Shown in pieces: positions 7,864-16,413 of a stretch of 64,000 nt of DNA. The stretch is from the NCBI RefSeq assembly GCF_018324205.1, contig NZ_AP023356.1:5004001-5068000 (forward strand). The letters run 5' to 3'. Every line of letters starts with the position of its first letter. Position 1 is the first letter of the stretch. Both the position numbers and the translations under genes were made by a program. Origin of the DNA: Actinoplanes ianthinogenes. GTDB lineage: Bacteria > Actinomycetota > Actinomycetes > Mycobacteriales > Micromonosporaceae. Under the pieces are notes generated by a model. The model saw only the letters and a list, made by a program, of their open reading frames with translations, ran no database searches and was not told the DNA's origin.

Positions 7864-8063
7864 TGGCTACCGAGTGCGGACTGGCGACCCTGCTGCGACC
7901 GGGCGGGCCGGTCCGGGTGCCGTTCCGGAGGTGCTGCGCGGCCGCCCTGGTCGGTGCCGACGCCCCGTTGGATGCCTGCTCAGCGGCCCGGGTGCCGGAC
8001 CGGCGGCCGCCCGTGTGCGCGCCGGTCGCGGGCGTGTGGAAGGCGGTCGCGGTGTGGCGGTGA
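7863..8063 (+). CDS. Possible small Cys-rich ORF between tadB and tadC
   Basis: 66 codons starting at ATG 7863 in a TGATG overlap with the tadB stop and ending 9 bases inside the tadC start region. About 90% of third positions are G or C, and the product has five Cys (TEC, CC, DAC, PVC), no signal peptide and no recognised domain. The coupling geometry copies that of the flanking genes, so it may be translated; alternatively the 190-bp gap is only a spacer and tadC starts further upstream in its own frame (first in-frame ATG 7874). Evidence is positional only. Confidence 0.35.
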   Translation: MATECGLATLLRPGGPVRVPFRRCCAAALVGADAPLDACSAARVPDRRPPVCAPVAGVWKAVAVWR

Positions 8064-8797
8064 TCGGTGCGTTCGCGGCGGCGGCGATGGCGGTGCTGGT
8101 GGTGCCCCTTCTCGGGCGGCCGCGGGCCAGTCGGCGGCTCGGACGGCTCGCGAAGGCCGGGCCGGCCGCCGAGCGGAGGAGCCGACCGGCCGGCGAGCAC
8201 CGCGACCGGCGGCGGCAGGTGCTGCTCGCCGTCGTGGCCGGGATCGGCGTGGCCTGGCTGGTCGGCGGCTGGTGGGGACTGGCTGCCGGGCTGGGCGCCG
8301 GCCTCGGCGCCGACCAGCTCCTGCGCCGCCAGGAGCCCGCCGGGGTGCGGCGCGACCGCCAGGAGGCGCTGGCCGACCTGCCGCTCGGCGCGGACCTGCT
8401 GGCCGCCGCCCTGCGAGCGGGCGCACCGGTGGACCGGGCGGCCGCCGCGGTCGCCGACGCGCTGGGCGGGCCGCTCGCCTCGCGGTTGCGGCGGACCGCC
8501 CGGTCACTGCGGCTCGGAGCGGGACCGGCCGAGGCGTGGGGCCACCTGGCCGACGTCACCGGCGCCGACCGGCTGGTCGCGGCGGCGGTGCGGTCCAGCG
8601 CCAGCGGCGGGGCGCTCGCCGGGGCGCTGGAACAGCTGGCCGGAGACCTGCGGGCGTCCCGCTCGATCGCCACCGAGGCGGCTGCGCAACGCGCCGGGGT
8701 GCTGATCGTGCTGCCGCTCAGCCTCTGCTTCCTGCCCGCCTTCGTGCTCGCCGGTCTGGTGCCGGTGCTCGTCGCCGTGCTGGGCGACGTTCTGTGA
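8054..8797 (+). CDS. tadC: Tad inner-membrane platform protein TadC-like
   Basis: About 247 residues from GTG 8054, or 245 from GTG 8060; the open frame extends to ATG 7874, but the first 60 residues of that extension are Arg/Pro/Gly-rich and unlike the family. Hydrophobic segments lie at the N-terminus (IGAFAAAAMAVLVVPLL), at LLAVVAGIGVAWLVGGWWGLAAGLGAGL and at the C-terminus (VLIVLPLSLCFLPAFVLAGLVPVLVAVL). The T2SSF domain core is QEALADLPLGADLLAAALRAGAPVDRAAAAVAD. It partners TadB in the pilus platform. A strong ribosome site for the pilin follows 17 bases after the stop. Confidence 0.87.
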   Translation: MAVIGAFAAAAMAVLVVPLLGRPRASRRLGRLAKAGPAAERRSRPAGEHRDRRRQVLLAVVAGIGVAWLVGGWWGLAAGLGAGLGADQLLRRQEPAGVRRDRQEALADLPLGADLLAAALRAGAPVDRAAAAVADALGGPLASRLRRTARSLRLGAGPAEAWGHLADVTGADRLVAAAVRSSASGGALAGALEQLAGDLRASRSIATEAAAQRAGVLIVLPLSLCFLPAFVLAGLVPVLVAVLGDVL

Positions 8798-8814
8798 GAC
8801 CGAGAACTCAACCT

Positions 8815-8820
8815 AGGAGG
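8815..8820 (+). promoter_or_regulatory. Strong Shine-Dalgarno AGGAGG for the pilin gene
   Basis: A perfect AGGAGG 5 bases before GTG 8826, in an operon where the other genes rely on overlap coupling. This fits a need for more pilin than machinery. Confidence 0.8.
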
Positions 8821-8825
8821 ACTAC

Positions 8826-9011
8826 GTGCAACAACTCGCCATGGCGTTCCGGCGGCTGCGCACCGAGGCGGCGGACGCCGGGATGACGACCGTGGAGTAC
8901 GCGGTGGGCACGCTGGCGGCGGCCGCGATGGCCGGCGCCCTGCTCGTGATCCTGACGAGCAAGACGGTGCAGGACGCGCTGATCGGCGTGATCACCCGAG
9001 CGCTCAAGTGA
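8826..9011 (+). CDS. Flp-type pilin-like protein (DUF4244)
   Basis: 61 residues from GTG 8826. After a short basic N-terminus comes ADAGMTTVEYAVGTLAAAAMAGALLVILTSKTVQDAL: a prepilin-like site (Gly before MTTVEY, with the conserved Glu at +5) and one hydrophobic helix, as in Flp major pilins. The family is the structural subunit of Tad pili, cleaved by a TadV-type peptidase; no such peptidase gene is in the operon. It has the best ribosome site in the operon and overlaps the next gene by GTGA. Confidence 0.88.
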   Translation: MQQLAMAFRRLRTEAADAGMTTVEYAVGTLAAAAMAGALLVILTSKTVQDALIGVITRALK

Positions 9012-9373
9012 GGCGGCGCCGGCGGTCCGGCCGGGACCGGGGTGCGTTCACCGTCGAGCTCGCGGCCGGACTGCCGGCGCTCATGCTGCTGGTCTTCGTG
9101 GGGATCACCGCGGTGTCGGCGGTGGTGACGAAGGCGCAGTGCCTGGACGCGGCCCGGGAGGCGGCGCTTGCTGAGGCACGGGGCGAGCGAGGCAGCTCGG
9201 TGGCGGCGCGGACGGCTCCGGCGGGCGCCGAGATCCGGCTCGGCGGCGACCGGGAGAGCGTCACGGCGACGGTGTCGGTGCGGGTCGAGGTCCTCGGCAC
9301 CCACCTGCCCGGCGTCACGGTCATGGCGAGCGCGGTGGCCGCCCGGGAACCGACGACCCTGCCGGTGAGCTGA
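9008..9373 (+). CDS. tadE: TadE-like pseudopilin
   Basis: 121 residues from GTG 9008 (GTGA overlap). RRRRRSGRDRGAFTVELAAGLPALMLLVFVGITAVSAVV shows the basic leader, Gly-Ala junction and FTVE signature of TadE-type pseudopilins, followed by one membrane helix and a small extracytoplasmic domain. It is presumed to be a minor pilus component. Two bases separate it from the next gene. Confidence 0.9.
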   Translation: MRRRRRSGRDRGAFTVELAAGLPALMLLVFVGITAVSAVVTKAQCLDAAREAALAEARGERGSSVAARTAPAGAEIRLGGDRESVTATVSVRVEVLGTHLPGVTVMASAVAAREPTTLPVS

Positions 9374-9375
9374 CG

Positions 9376-9762
9376 ATGCCGGGCACAGTGCGGGTGGATC
9401 CTCCGGACGATCCGGAGGCGGCGGATCGGGGAGCGGCGTCCATCTTCGTGCTGGCGGTGGGGTTGGCCCTGATCCTGGCCGGGCTCGCCGGGGCGATGGT
9501 GGCGTCGGCGCGGCTCGCGCGGCACACCGCGCGCAACGCCGCGGACCTGGCGGCACTGGCCGCGGCCGGGCGCACGATCGAGGGGGCCGGGCCGGCCTGC
9601 GCGGCGGCCGGGCGGTACGCCGCGGCGAACGGCGCCCGCGTGACGTCGTGCGAGGTCACCGGCTTGGAGGTGGTGGTGCGGACCGAGGTGACGGTCCGGT
9701 CGCTGCCGGTCACCGCGACGGCGGCGGCCCGTGCCGGGCCGGTCGCTTACTCGGGCTCGTGA
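9376..9762 (+). CDS. TadG-like (Rv3654c-type) pilus-associated protein
   Basis: 128 residues from ATG 9376. DRGAASIFVLAVGLALILAGLAGAMVASARLARHTARNAADLAALAAAGRT is the TadG-type N-terminal helix with the conserved ARHxARNAADLAALAAA pattern; the remainder is a small domain with two Cys (ACAAA and SCEV) that could form a disulfide outside the membrane. It is the last gene of the Tad operon. Its 3' end overlaps the convergent helicase gene by 16 bases. Confidence 0.87.
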   Translation: MPGTVRVDPPDDPEAADRGAASIFVLAVGLALILAGLAGAMVASARLARHTARNAADLAALAAAGRTIEGAGPACAAAGRYAAANGARVTSCEVTGLEVVVRTEVTVRSLPVTATAAARAGPVAYSGS

Positions 9763-12467
9763 GGCAGTGCGGCCAGGACCGTGTCGAGGACCCGGACGGC
9801 GCCCGGCTTGTCGAGCGGATTGTTGCCGTTGCCGCACTTCGGGGACTGGACGCAGGACGGGCAGCCGGCCTCGCAGCCGCACGCCGCGATCGCATCCCGG
9901 GTGGCCCGCAGCCACTCCGCCGCGGTGGCGTAGGCCCGCTCGGCGAAACCGGCGCCGCCCGGATGCCCGTCGTAGACGAAGACGGTCGGCGCCTCGGTGT
10001 CCGGGTGGTTGGCGGTGGACAGGCCGCCGATGTCCCAGCGGTCGCAGGTGGCCATCAGCGGGAGCAGGCCGATCCCGGCGTGCTCGGCGGCGTGCAGGGC
10101 GCCGGGCACGTCGGCCGGTTCCACCCCGGCCGCGGCCAGGGCCCGCGGGGAGACGGTGAACCAGACGGCTACGGTACGCAATTCGCGCACCGGCAGGTCC
10201 AGTGGCTTGGTGTCGAGCACCTCGCCGCTGCCCAGCCGGCGTCGCTGGTACGACACCACCTGGCTGGTCACGTCCACCTCGCCGAGGAACAGGCCGACCG
10301 GGCCGGCGTCGACGTACGACCGCACCTCCACCACCGACACGTCGGTCACGTCCCGGGCGTGCGTCGTCCAGTCCGGCTCCTCCTGGTGCACCAGGGCGAC
10401 GGCGTCCTCCAGGTCGAGCTCGTCCACCACGTACGAGACGCCCTGGTGCAGGTAGACCGCGCCGTCGTGCAGCATCACGTGCGACGAGCCCTGGTCGACG
10501 GTGCCGAGCAGCCGCCCGGTCGCCGCCTCGACGACCGAGACCGGCGCGCCGCCGGTGCCGCGCAGGTCGACGTCCGGACGGCCACGTTCGGTCCAGTACC
10601 AGCCGGACGGCCGCCGTCGCAGCGCGCCGGCCCGGACCAGCGCCTCGATCGTGGCCCGGGCCGGTTCCCCGCCGAAGAGCTCCAGGTCGGCCTCGGTGAG
10701 GGGCGCCTCGGAGGCGGCGCAGCACAGTTGCGGGCCGAGGACGTACGGGTTGGCCGGGTCGAGCACGGTGGCCTCGACGGGCCGGCCGAACAGCGCCTCC
10801 GGGTGATGCACGAGGTACGTGTCGAGCGGGTCGTCCCGGGCGATCAGCACGGCGAGCGCCTCGCCGCCGGCCCGGCCCGCCCGGCCGGCCTGCTGCCAGA
10901 GGGACGCCCGGGTGCCGGGCCAGCCGCAGATCAGCACGGCGTCCAGGCCGGCCAGGTCGACGCCGAGTTCGAGGGCGTTGGTCGAGGCGAGGCCGAGCAG
11001 TTCGCCGGAGAGCAGGGCCTGTTCGATGGCGCGCCGGTCCTCGCGCAGGTAGCCACCCCGGTACGCGGCGACGCGGGTGCCGAGGCCGGGCACGGCCTCG
11101 TCCAGGGAGCGGCGGGCCATGGTGGCGACGACCTCGGCGCCGCGGCGGGAGCGGATGAAGGCGAGGGTGCGGGTGCCGGCCACGACCGCGTCGGCGAGCA
11201 GGTCCGCGGTCTCCCGCAGCGCCGACCGCCGCACCGGCACCTCCGCGAAGCCGGCGATCGCCGGACCGGTGCCCGGTCCGGAAGCGAGGCCGGCGTGCGC
11301 GGGGCCGGAGTCCGGTCCGGAGGCGAGGGCGGCGTGCGCGGGACCGGCGGCTGGCGTGGAGGCGAGGGCGGCGTGTGCGGGGCCGGCGGCCGGTCCGGGG
11401 GCGAGGGCGGCGTGTGCGGGACCGGAGTCCGGTCCGGAGGCGAGGCCGGCGTGCGCGGGACGGGCGGCTGGCGCGAAGGCGAGGGCGGCGTGTGCGGGAC
11501 TGGTGCGCGGTCCGGAGGCGGGGGCGGCGTGTGCGGGACCGGTGCCAGGTCCGGAGGCGAGGCCGGCGTGTGCGGGACCGGCGGCCGGCGCGGAGGAGGT
11601 GGGCGCGGAGGAGGTGGGCGCGGAGAAGGTGGGGCCGGACGCGGCGGGATCGAACGCAGGTGGGAGCAGCGGCGGCTCCCAGAGGGCGAAGGTCACCGCA
11701 CCCCGCGGCGACGCGTCCTCGGTCACGGCGGTGACCGGGGCGCCGACCAGCCGGGTGGCACTCCCGGCCGGATCGCCGGAGGTGGCCGAGGCCAGGACGA
11801 ACGTGGGCGCGCCGCGATACCGGGTGGCGACCCGCCGCAACCGGCGCAGCACGTGTGCCACGTGCGAGCCGAAAACGCCCCGGTACGCGTGACACTCGTC
11901 GATCACCACGAAACTGAGCCGGCGGAAGAACGTGGCCCACCGATCGTGCCGGGGCAGCAGCGAGTGGTGCAGCATGTCCGGATTGGTGAGGATGAACCGG
12001 GCGTGCTGCCGGATCCACTCGCGCTCCTCACGCGGGGTGTCACCGTCCAGGGTGGCCGGGCGGACGTCGTCCAGGCCGAGGCGGGCCAGGCTGCGCAGCT
12101 GGTCGGCGGCGAGGGCCTTGGTCGGGGCCAGGTAGAGGACGGTGGCCCGGGGATCCTCGGCCAGCGCGGTGAGGGCCGGCAACTGGTAGGCCAGGGACTT
12201 GCCGGAAGCGGTTCCGGTGGCCAGCACCACATGCGTACCCTGCCGGGCGAGGGTGGCCGCGGTCACCTGGTGCTCCCACGGCGCGGCGATCCCCTGCCCG
12301 ACGAGCGCCGCACGAAGATCGTCGTCGATCCAGGAGGGCCAGGCCGCGACTCGGCCGGCGCGGGCGGTGACGTGCTCCACGTGCGTGATCGGGGACTGCT
12401 CGGCGCTGCTGGTCCGTGCTCGCAGGTGGTGCAGCAGCTCGGCGGGGCCGTAGGCGGTGGCAGTCAC
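9747..12467 (-). CDS. DEAD/DEAH helicase, MrfA/YprA-like, with DUF1998
   Basis: About 906 residues; GTG 12467 and GTG 12476 are both possible starts (numbering here from 12476). RecA1 has Walker A TGTASGKS (87-94), APTKALAADQL, TNPDMLH, DECH (193-196) and SAT (230-232). RecA2 has AFIRSRRGAEVVA, STNALELGVDL and QQAGRAGR. The C-terminal DUF1998 part ends with a Cys cluster (CGCEAGCPSC...C) that binds metal in this family. MrfA-type enzymes are 3'-5' DNA helicases in mitomycin-damage repair. Between the lobes (about 280-415) lies a low-complexity Ala/Pro/Gly insert with eight 13-residue repeats. This gene is the usual neighbour of actinobacterial Tad loci. Confidence 0.92.
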   Translation of the reverse strand: MTATAYGPAELLHHLRARTSSAEQSPITHVEHVTARAGRVAAWPSWIDDDLRAALVGQGIAAPWEHQVTAATLARQGTHVVLATGTASGKSLAYQLPALTALAEDPRATVLYLAPTKALAADQLRSLARLGLDDVRPATLDGDTPREEREWIRQHARFILTNPDMLHHSLLPRHDRWATFFRRLSFVVIDECHAYRGVFGSHVAHVLRRLRRVATRYRGAPTFVLASATSGDPAGSATRLVGAPVTAVTEDASPRGAVTFALWEPPLLPPAFDPAASGPTFSAPTSSAPTSSAPAAGPAHAGLASGPGTGPAHAAPASGPRTSPAHAALAFAPAARPAHAGLASGPDSGPAHAALAPGPAAGPAHAALASTPAAGPAHAALASGPDSGPAHAGLASGPGTGPAIAGFAEVPVRRSALRETADLLADAVVAGTRTLAFIRSRRGAEVVATMARRSLDEAVPGLGTRVAAYRGGYLREDRRAIEQALLSGELLGLASTNALELGVDLAGLDAVLICGWPGTRASLWQQAGRAGRAGGEALAVLIARDDPLDTYLVHHPEALFGRPVEATVLDPANPYVLGPQLCCAASEAPLTEADLELFGGEPARATIEALVRAGALRRRPSGWYWTERGRPDVDLRGTGGAPVSVVEAATGRLLGTVDQGSSHVMLHDGAVYLHQGVSYVVDELDLEDAVALVHQEEPDWTTHARDVTDVSVVEVRSYVDAGPVGLFLGEVDVTSQVVSYQRRRLGSGEVLDTKPLDLPVRELRTVAVWFTVSPRALAAAGVEPADVPGALHAAEHAGIGLLPLMATCDRWDIGGLSTANHPDTEAPTVFVYDGHPGGAGFAERAYATAAEWLRATRDAIAACGCEAGCPSCVQSPKCGNGNNPLDKPGAVRVLDTVLAALPHEPE
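11265..11576 (-). repeat. In-frame 39-bp tandem repeat inside the helicase
   Basis: Eight copies of a 13-residue unit PAHA-A/G-LASGP-xxG (about residues 301-404), plus a decayed ninth (PAIAGFAEVP). Upstream is SAPTS repeated twice. Every unit is 39 bp, so the frame is kept. The insert sits between the two RecA lobes and is predicted to be disordered. Confidence 0.9.
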
Positions 12468-12619
12468 GCCAAGCACTCTGACACCATCAAGCGGCGCTCC
12501 CCAAACTCAGGACCGGGCCGGCTTGCCGTCCGCCTCAAACGGGTAGGACGGTGGGTGCCACGCGTCGCCCGATGCCGGTCGGTGGTTAGATTCGCGGGGG
12601 AGATCAGGGAGGAGGACCG

Positions 12620-12976
12620 ATGGAGCTGTCGCTGGCGACCCGGACCGTCGCCGACCACACGGTGCTCGAAGTCGGTGGCGAGGTGGACGTTTACACCGCT
12701 CCCCGGCTGCGCGAGCGCCTGATCGAGCTGGTCGACGCCGGTGCCCGGGACGTGGTGGTCGACCTGGAGCGGGTCGAGTTCCTCGACTCCACCGGTCTCG
12801 GCGTGCTGGTCGGCGCGCTCAAGCGACTACGCACCGCGCAGGGCACCTTCGGCCTGGTCTGTGCCAAGGAGCCACTTCTCAAGATCTTCCGGATCACCGC
12901 GCTGGACCAGGTCTTCCCGATCTTCCCCACGGTCGAGGCCGCCACCGAACGCGACGGCAGCGGTCCCGCTTCGTGA
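12620..12976 (+). CDS. bldG: Anti-sigma factor antagonist BldG
   Basis: 118 residues from ATG 12620, with GGAGGA upstream. MELSLATRTVADHTVLEVGGEVDVYTAPRL and VEFLDSTGLGVLVGALKRLR closely match Streptomyces BldG; the Ser of DSTGLG is the phosphorylation site. BldG controls morphological differentiation, secondary metabolism and stress sigma factors by sequestering anti-sigma factors. The next gene, overlapping by a few bases, encodes the ATP-binding partner, the same order as in Streptomyces. Confidence 0.95.
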   Translation: MELSLATRTVADHTVLEVGGEVDVYTAPRLRERLIELVDAGARDVVVDLERVEFLDSTGLGVLVGALKRLRTAQGTFGLVCAKEPLLKIFRITALDQVFPIFPTVEAATERDGSGPAS

Positions 12977-13413
12977 TGGCTACGGTTCGGCTGTCCTTCT
13001 CGCCGGCGCCGGTGCACGTTCGCACCGCCCGGTTGGTCGGTGTCGCGGTGGCCCGGCGGGCCGGGGTCGACGAGGCGCTGCTGGACGAGGTGCGCCTGGC
13101 GATCGGCGAGGCGTGCACCCGGGCAGTCGCCCTGCACCGGCAGTACGGGCTGGCCGACCTGGTCACGGTGGAGATGTCCGACTCGGGCTCGTACACCGTC
13201 CGGGTCATCGACCACGCCCCGATCGAGGCCAGCATCGGTCTCACCAAGCTTCCCCCGGACGAGCTGGCCGCCGAGTCGCTCACCGAGGACGATCTCACCA
13301 CCGGCGTCGGTTTCGCCCTGCTCGCGGGCTTCGTCGACGACCTCCAGGTCCGCCCGGTCGATGACGGCCCCGGCACCGAGGTCCGCATGGTCTGGCCGGT
13401 CACCCGCCGCTGA
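12973..13413 (+). CDS. Anti-sigma factor / serine kinase-like ATPase partner of BldG
   Basis: 146 residues from GTG 12973, or 145 from ATG 12976; both overlap the bldG stop. It has the HATPase fold of RsbW-type proteins: LDEVRLAIGEACTRAVALH (N-box region, with Cys-Thr-Arg where active kinases have the ATP-Mg Asn) and TTGVGFALLAGFVDDLQVR (G-box-like). The N-box Asn appears replaced, so kinase activity is doubtful and binding to BldG and a sigma factor is the likelier role. Translationally coupled to bldG. Confidence 0.85.
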   Translation: MMATVRLSFSPAPVHVRTARLVGVAVARRAGVDEALLDEVRLAIGEACTRAVALHRQYGLADLVTVEMSDSGSYTVRVIDHAPIEASIGLTKLPPDELAAESLTEDDLTTGVGFALLAGFVDDLQVRPVDDGPGTEVRMVWPVTRR

Positions 13414-13903
13414 GCGGGGCACCCGGTTTTTGATCTCCGGAACCACCCACGGGCAATGAAGGGTGGGCTGATCGCTCTGGACGCGCCAGCGGCCAGATCA
13501 GGCCGCCCGGCCCGCGCGGGAGCATGCGGTCCGCACCCGAGCGGACGCGCGCATCCAAAGACCTTGAAGTTGATCTGAGGCGTGGCAAACGGACGATCCG
13601 CCGGCCCGCACCTATCCTCAATTACGACATTCCGGATATTTCTGGTGGCGGATCGCGATAAGCCGCCGACCAGCAAAAAGATCAACGAACCCGGATACCC
13701 GCTGAGTTGAGTGCTAACACAGCGGTAAACATCACCGCGACACGGCCGGGTCGCCATGTGACGATCGCCACGCCGGACCTATACAGTACGCGAGTTATCA
13801 GCTACTGCTGGTCCCGCGTCCGCGGGTCCGGTCGATCGTTAGCAAGCGCCCGGAGGTCTCGTCCACCATCTCGGGTGCGGTCGGTGTGTGTAGGAGGACA
13901 TTG
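13414..13903. other. 490-bp leader region upstream of hppA
   Basis: No gene seen. TACAGT (13782-13787) is a good -10 candidate and would give a 5' leader of roughly 110 bases before hppA. A small hairpin CCCGCG/CGCGGG lies in the leader at about 13815. A single GAGTGCTAA (13709-13717) equals one half of a CIRCE element, but the other half is missing. The part from 13600 to 13800 is less GC-rich than the genes around it. No known riboswitch pattern was recognised. Confidence 0.5.
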
Positions 13904-16324
13904 ATGTCCGGGACCTCGGTAAACCTCGCCGCCGAAGGTGGCGGAGTGTCCCTGAGCGGATCCAACGTCACATTCGTCATCGTCGCGCTGGTGTTCGCCC
14001 TGATCGCCTTGGGCTTCGCCGCGATGTTCGTCCAGTCGGTGCTGCGCACCGGCCGGGGCACCAAGAACATGCAGGAGATCGCCGGCGCCGTGCAGGAAGG
14101 CGCGTCGGCATACCTGTTCCGGCAGTTCAAGACGCTCGCCGTGTTCGTGGTGATCGCGGTCGTGCTGCTGTTCCTGTTGCCGGTGCACGACACCGACAAC
14201 GAGACCTGGGTGAAGATCGGCCGATCACTGTTCTTCGTGGTCGGAGCGGTGTTCAGCTCATTCATCGGTGGCGCCGGCATGGCGCTGGCGACGCGGGCCA
14301 ACCTGCGGGTCGCCGCGGCGGCCGGGGAGTCCGGCGGCCGCGAGACCGCGATGGGGATCGCGTTCCGCACCGGTGGCGTGGTCGGTTTCCTCACCGTCGG
14401 CCTGGGCCTGTTCGGCGGCGCCCTGGTGGTGCTGATCTTCAACAGTGACGCGCCGACCGTGCTGGAGGGCTTCGGCTTCGGCGCCGCCCTGCTCGCGATG
14501 TTCATGCGGGTCGGCGGCGGCATCTTCACCAAGGCCGCGGATGTCGGCGCCGACCTGGTCGGCAAGGTGGAGCAGCACATTCCGGAGGACGACCCGCGCA
14601 ACGCCGCGACGATCGCCGACAACGTCGGTGACAACGTCGGCGACTGTGCCGGCATGGCCGCCGACCTGTTCGAGTCGTACGCGGTGACCCTGGTCGCCGC
14701 CCTGATCCTGGGCCAGGCCGCGTTCGGCCAGGACGGCCTGATCTTCCCGCTGATCGTCTCGACGATCGGTGTGGTGATCGCGATCCTGGGTGTCTTCATC
14801 ACCCGGCTGCGCCCGTCCGACCGCAACGGCCTGACCGCCATCAACCGGGCGTTCTACCTGTCCGCGGTGGTCTCCGCGATCGCCGTCGCGGTGGTCACCT
14901 TCCTCTACCTGCCGGACAGCTTCGCCGGGTTCGGCAACGCCGGCATCGCGCAGGACATCGTGGACAGCGGCCGGAACCCGCAGTTCGTGGCGATCGGCGC
15001 GGTCGTGATCGGCATCGTGCTGGCCGCCGCCATCCAGGCGCTGACCGGCTACTTCACCGAGACCAACCGGCGTCCGGTGCAGGACATCGGCAAGTCCTCG
15101 GCGACCGGCGCGGCCACCGTCGTGCTGGCCGGCATCAGTGTCGGCCTGGAGTCCGCGGTGTACTCGGCGCTGCTGATCGGCGCGGGCGTCTACGGCGCGT
15201 TCCTGCTCGGCGGCTCGTCGCTGACCCTGTCGCTGTTCGCGGTGGCGCTGGCCGGCACCGGCCTGCTCACCACGGTCGGCGTGATCGTGGCGATGGACAC
15301 CTTCGGCCCGATCTCGGACAACGCGCAGGGCATCGCCGAGATGTCCGGTGACATCGACGAGCAGGGCGCGAAGATCCTGACCGAGCTCGACGCGGTGGGC
15401 AACACCACCAAGGCGATCACCAAGGGCATCGCGATCGCGACCGCGGTGCTGGCCGCGACCGCGCTGTTCGGCTCGTACACCAACAGCCTGGCCAGCTCGC
15501 TCGCCGACGCCGGGATCACCGACACGCAGGGCGAGATCTACCAGCTGCTGAACATCGCGAACCCGCGCAGCCTGGTCGGCCTGCTGATCGGCGCGGCGGT
15601 GGTGTTCCTCTTCTCCGGCCTGGCGATCAACGCGGTGTCCCGCTCGGCGGGCGCGGTGGTCATGGAGGTGCGCCGGCAGTTCCGCGAGCACCCCGGGATC
15701 ATGGACCGTACCGAGCGGCCCGAGTACGGCCGCGTGGTCGACATCTGCACCCGGGACGCGCAGCGCGAGCTGCTCACCCCCGGTCTGCTGGCGATCATGG
15801 CCCCGATCGCGGTGGGCTTCGGGCTGGGCGCGGGCGCGCTGGCGGCGTACCTGGCCGGCGCGATCGGCGCGGGCACGCTGATGGCGGTCTTCCTGGCCAA
15901 CTCCGGTGGCGCCTGGGACAACGCGAAGAAGCTGGTCGAGGACGGCGCGCACGGCGGCAAGGGCTCCGAGGCGCACTCCGCCACGGTCATCGGCGACACC
16001 GTCGGCGACCCGTTCAAGGACACCGCCGGTCCGGCGATCAACCCGCTGATCAAGGTGATGAACCTGGTCTCGCTGCTGATCGCGCCGGCCGTGGTGACCT
16101 GGAGCATCGGCACCGACGCGAACACCGGGCTGCGGGTGGCCATCGCGCTGGTCGCGGTGGCGATCGTGACCGCCTCGGTGGTCTGGAGCAAGCGCAAGCC
16201 GATCTCGATGGGCGAGGAGTCGGAGGCCTCGGCCGCCGGCGCCGCGGACACCGCCAAGGCGGCGCAGGACGCGCAGCACAACGACGCGACGGCGCAGTCG
16301 CGGATCAAGGACAACGTGGGCTGA
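13904..16324 (+). CDS. hppA: Membrane proton-pumping pyrophosphatase (K+-independent type)
   Basis: 806 residues from ATG 13904, with AGGAGG 6 bases upstream. The enzyme couples pyrophosphate hydrolysis to proton export. About 16 hydrophobic segments are visible. The substrate-binding signature is complete: DVGADLVGKVEQHIPEDDPRN followed by NVGDNVGDCAGMAADLFE, later DAVGNTTKAITKG and, near the C-terminus, GDTVGDPFKDTAGP. The Lys after GNTT marks the K+-independent subfamily (K+-dependent enzymes have Ala there), so the pump should not need potassium. A charged Ala-rich tail ends the protein. A strong hairpin follows 18 bases after the stop, so hppA is transcribed alone. Confidence 0.97.
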   Translation: MSGTSVNLAAEGGGVSLSGSNVTFVIVALVFALIALGFAAMFVQSVLRTGRGTKNMQEIAGAVQEGASAYLFRQFKTLAVFVVIAVVLLFLLPVHDTDNETWVKIGRSLFFVVGAVFSSFIGGAGMALATRANLRVAAAAGESGGRETAMGIAFRTGGVVGFLTVGLGLFGGALVVLIFNSDAPTVLEGFGFGAALLAMFMRVGGGIFTKAADVGADLVGKVEQHIPEDDPRNAATIADNVGDNVGDCAGMAADLFESYAVTLVAALILGQAAFGQDGLIFPLIVSTIGVVIAILGVFITRLRPSDRNGLTAINRAFYLSAVVSAIAVAVVTFLYLPDSFAGFGNAGIAQDIVDSGRNPQFVAIGAVVIGIVLAAAIQALTGYFTETNRRPVQDIGKSSATGAATVVLAGISVGLESAVYSALLIGAGVYGAFLLGGSSLTLSLFAVALAGTGLLTTVGVIVAMDTFGPISDNAQGIAEMSGDIDEQGAKILTELDAVGNTTKAITKGIAIATAVLAATALFGSYTNSLASSLADAGITDTQGEIYQLLNIANPRSLVGLLIGAAVVFLFSGLAINAVSRSAGAVVMEVRRQFREHPGIMDRTERPEYGRVVDICTRDAQRELLTPGLLAIMAPIAVGFGLGAGALAAYLAGAIGAGTLMAVFLANSGGAWDNAKKLVEDGAHGGKGSEAHSATVIGDTVGDPFKDTAGPAINPLIKVMNLVSLLIAPAVVTWSIGTDANTGLRVAIALVAVAIVTASVVWSKRKPISMGEESEASAAGAADTAKAAQDAQHNDATAQSRIKDNVG

Positions 16325-16342
16325 GCCCCGCACCGTCCACAA

Positions 16343-16370
16343 CGGGCACCCGGCGTCCGCCGGGTGCCCG
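16343..16370 (+). terminator. Terminator hairpin after hppA
   Basis: Near-perfect stem CGGGCACCCGGCG/CGCCGGGTGCCCG with a tight loop, followed by GTTCGCTTTCC. It lies 18 bases after the hppA stop. Confidence 0.88.
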
Positions 16371-16413
16371 TTCGCTTTCCCCGATTGTCCGACCCAGGCC
16401 GTACGCTGCTCCC

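Noticed and set aside
9004..12018. Large minus-strand frame over tadE/tadG and the helicase
   Set aside because: Frame shadow of the 9747-12467 helicase gene, rich in Arg/Gly with no domain.
13709..13717. CIRCE/HrcA operator upstream of hppA
   Set aside because: Only one half (GAGTGCTAA) is present; the required TTAGCACTC half nine bases away is missing.
13414..13903. Riboswitch in the hppA leader
   Set aside because: The leader is long and has a small hairpin, but no known aptamer core was recognised.
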